The notes beneath the pieces are model-generated. The model made no database searches. It saw only the letters and a program-made list of their open reading frames with translations, and had not been told where the DNA came from. A stretch of 33,275 nucleotides of DNA from Prevotella sp. (GTDB lineage: Bacteria; Bacteroidota; Bacteroidia; Bacteroidales; Bacteroidaceae): positions 1-33,275 of the forward strand of contig JAGAYI010000052.1 in NCBI GenBank assembly GCA_017940545.1. Direction: 5' to 3'. The position numbers and the translations under genes are program-made. Positions 32,300 through 33,275 of the stretch are shown here, piece by piece; the stretch's first letter is position 1; each line of letters starts with the position of its first letter.

Positions 32300-32719
32300 C
32301 TAATTCCCAAAATAAGTATTGAGGAACACTTCCGGCGACAACACCGACAAACCGCCGATGGGGAAATGGCGTTTCTTGTCTCTTGTAACGATGACATCGC
32401 ACTTGGCAGCCAGGGCGGCCTCGTACTGCAGCATGTCTTCAAAGTCTGGCATCCCAGAATTGAGTGCATCCGTCACCTGAGCATCGTCCATAACAGCCGT
32501 CTTTACATAGCTCTTCAGGCTCTTAAGTCCTTTTACTGCCTGTTCGTAGCCTACATTCTTGCGTGCCGTGTACACACAGTTGGCGAAAGTCAGCGGCGTG
32601 GCGAACATCTCTATCAGCCCTCTGACGCCTAAGTCAAAGACATTCGACGAAGCCAGAAGGAACTGCTGTCTGCCCTCGATGATGTCCAGCAGGATGTTTG
32701 TATCAAGGAATACTCTCAT
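32300..32719 (-). CDS. PIN-domain toxin ribonuclease (VapC-like)
   Basis: PIN-domain toxins cleave RNA and are held inactive by a cognate antitoxin. The 139-aa product has the acidic active-site pattern: Asp6 in 'RVFLDTNILLDII', an N-terminal Glu in 'RGLIEMFATPLTFAN' (about residue 37), Asp92/Asp95 in 'MPDFEDMLQYEAALAAKCDVIVTRD' and Asp114 at its end. The closing 'LSPEVFLNTYF' is typical of the Bacteroidota/cyanobacterial PIN group. The start ATG overlaps the antitoxin stop (TAATG), so the two genes are translationally coupled. Upstream on the minus strand is the antitoxin, with the promoter at 33020-33051. Confidence 0.9.
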   Translation of the reverse strand: MRVFLDTNILLDIIEGRQQFLLASSNVFDLGVRGLIEMFATPLTFANCVYTARKNVGYEQAVKGLKSLKSYVKTAVMDDAQVTDALNSGMPDFEDMLQYEAALAAKCDVIVTRDKKRHFPIGGLSVLSPEVFLNTYFGN

Positions 32720-32988
32720 TACCGTGCGTATTTAGCAGTCAGATATTCCGTTCTGGCCCTGTCGCCGTTGATGTCGTCATCGCTGGGCACTTCAGGCTTG
32801 GCAAAGCCTATCAGCGACTGAAGCTCCGGCGACAGCTCTTCTATCTGCTTCATCTTATACGTCTTTTTCCTTGCAGGTTTAAAACGGGTGATAAGCATAG
32901 CCACCCATTCTTCCACGCTCATACCGTCGGCCTTGGCATAGTCCTGAGCCTGGCTGTACAATGTAGGATTCAAAATTATTGTTGCCAT
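32719..32988 (-). CDS. Antitoxin of the PIN toxin (DUF6364-like, ribbon-helix-helix type)
   Basis: From ATG 32988 the product is 89 aa and begins MATIILNPTLYSQAQDYAKA, with 'DGMSVEEWVAMLITRF' next. This resembles the short DUF6364/RHH antitoxins found beside PIN toxins: a beta strand followed by two helices for DNA binding. The C-terminal half ('EELSPELQSLIGF...DDDINGDRARTEYLTAKYAR') is the expected toxin-binding, flexible part. AAGGAAGG (32991-32998) precedes the ATG as ribosome-binding site, and an upstream in-frame Met is rejected because it would begin at or before the promoter. Autoregulation by the toxin-antitoxin complex is inferred from the family. Confidence 0.85.
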   Translation of the reverse strand: MATIILNPTLYSQAQDYAKADGMSVEEWVAMLITRFKPARKKTYKMKQIEELSPELQSLIGFAKPEVPSDDDINGDRARTEYLTAKYAR

Positions 32989-33019
32989 ATCCTTCCTTGT
33001 TTTATATGTTTCGACGATG

Positions 33020-33051
33020 CAAAGATAGTGCAAATCGAGCGAAAAACCAAA
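33020..33051 (-). promoter_or_regulatory. Putative promoter of the toxin-antitoxin pair
   Basis: On the minus strand TTTG (33048-33051) and TATCTTTG (33020-33027) are spaced by 20 nt, close to the Bacteroidota promoter model, 31 nt upstream of the antitoxin ATG. Confidence 0.7.
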
Positions 33052-33275
33052 TAAATTTGGGTTTTTCCGAGATGCAGCCTATCTTCGAGCGAAGCTCAGA
33101 GTTACGACTATTTCCCCGAATATCCAAGGATATCCGGGATTTAACATTTGTTGAATCTCTCTCGCGACTCGGCAGACCTCAAACGAGTTTGGGTCTGCTC
33201 TCGCTGCTCGGAGATTTTTATCCGTTTGCGGTAAGTCAAGGGAGTACAGAGTCCCTTGCCCCACCCAATCTATAA
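33052..33275. other. Structured gene-free end of window
   Basis: No gene is supported. Several hairpins are visible: CTTCG/CGAAG near 33083-33094, a CCGAATATCC/GGATATCCGG pair near 33117-33138, and GCAGACC-T-CAAAC-GA-GTTTG-GGTCTGC at 33172-33198 (12 bp stem with one bulged T). Frames of 60-100 aa on both strands look like translations of this repeat-type DNA. Confidence 0.5.

Noticed and set aside
33079-33264. 61-aa minus-strand frame near the window end
   Set aside because: It lies in hairpin-rich repeat-like DNA with no promoter or ribosome-binding site and competes with a plus-strand frame of equal quality.

Overview
The window is a bacterial chromosome segment from a Bacteroidota member, most likely Prevotella or a close relative. 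The support is: TAnnTTTG-type -7 promoter elements ahead of many genes with few Shine-Dalgarno sites; an nqrABCDEF operon; an ATP synthase operon in the atpD-C-x-B-E-F-H-A-G order; a FadL/OmpP1 porin-like protein; Prevotella-style secreted proteins with a 'DGRKLSG...KGIFIKNGKK' tail; and the vapE / DUF4248 / HU / smalltalk / amidase locus known from gut Bacteroidales. Species cannot be fixed from sequence reading alone.

Layout. 1-740: the start of prmA on the minus strand, cut by the window edge. 831-3420: an odd Tyr/Trp-rich then Gly-rich secreted protein followed by an OmpP1/FadL-type outer-membrane protein, closed by a perfect 17-bp hairpin. 3421-3900: gene-free, with a G-tract cluster, a T14 run and promoter-like boxes. 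3901-7573: a DUF4105 (Lnb-like) membrane protein, a secreted InlB-like repeat protein with a companion 47-aa peptide, and a small polytopic membrane protein. 7603-12060 (minus): a very large tamB-like gene carrying an in-frame perfect 21-bp palindrome and a 7-nt x4 tandem repeat.

12177-27635 is a co-directional energy block. nqrA-F makes the Na+-pumping NADH:quinone oxidoreductase, followed by an uncharacterised secreted protein, a NhaD-type Na+/H+ antiporter, and then, after a strong terminator and a new promoter, the whole F1Fo ATP synthase. The c subunit lacks the residues of the classic Na+ site, so I infer a H+-coupled ATP synthase. The antiporter would then be the link between the Na+ gradient made by Nqr and the H+ gradient used by AtpB/AtpE.

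27700-31594 is an accessory locus read mostly on the minus strand: a VapE-like SF3 helicase/ATPase, a set of four 22-nt-period repeats, a 59-aa DUF4248 protein, an HU-family protein, a 35-aa smalltalk protein and a zinc amidase. A plus-strand GxxExxY gene sits inside it, with six copies of a 60-bp palindrome around it (five in an array with an 85-86 bp period that begins at its stop codon). This gene-plus-palindrome arrangement is the best candidate for an undescribed system here.

31700-33275 holds a 51-aa orphan ORF, an exact pair of 30-nt direct repeats possibly lying in a small RNA, a MITE/REP-like inverted-repeat element next to a gene scrap, a PIN-toxin/antitoxin pair, and a structured gene-free end.
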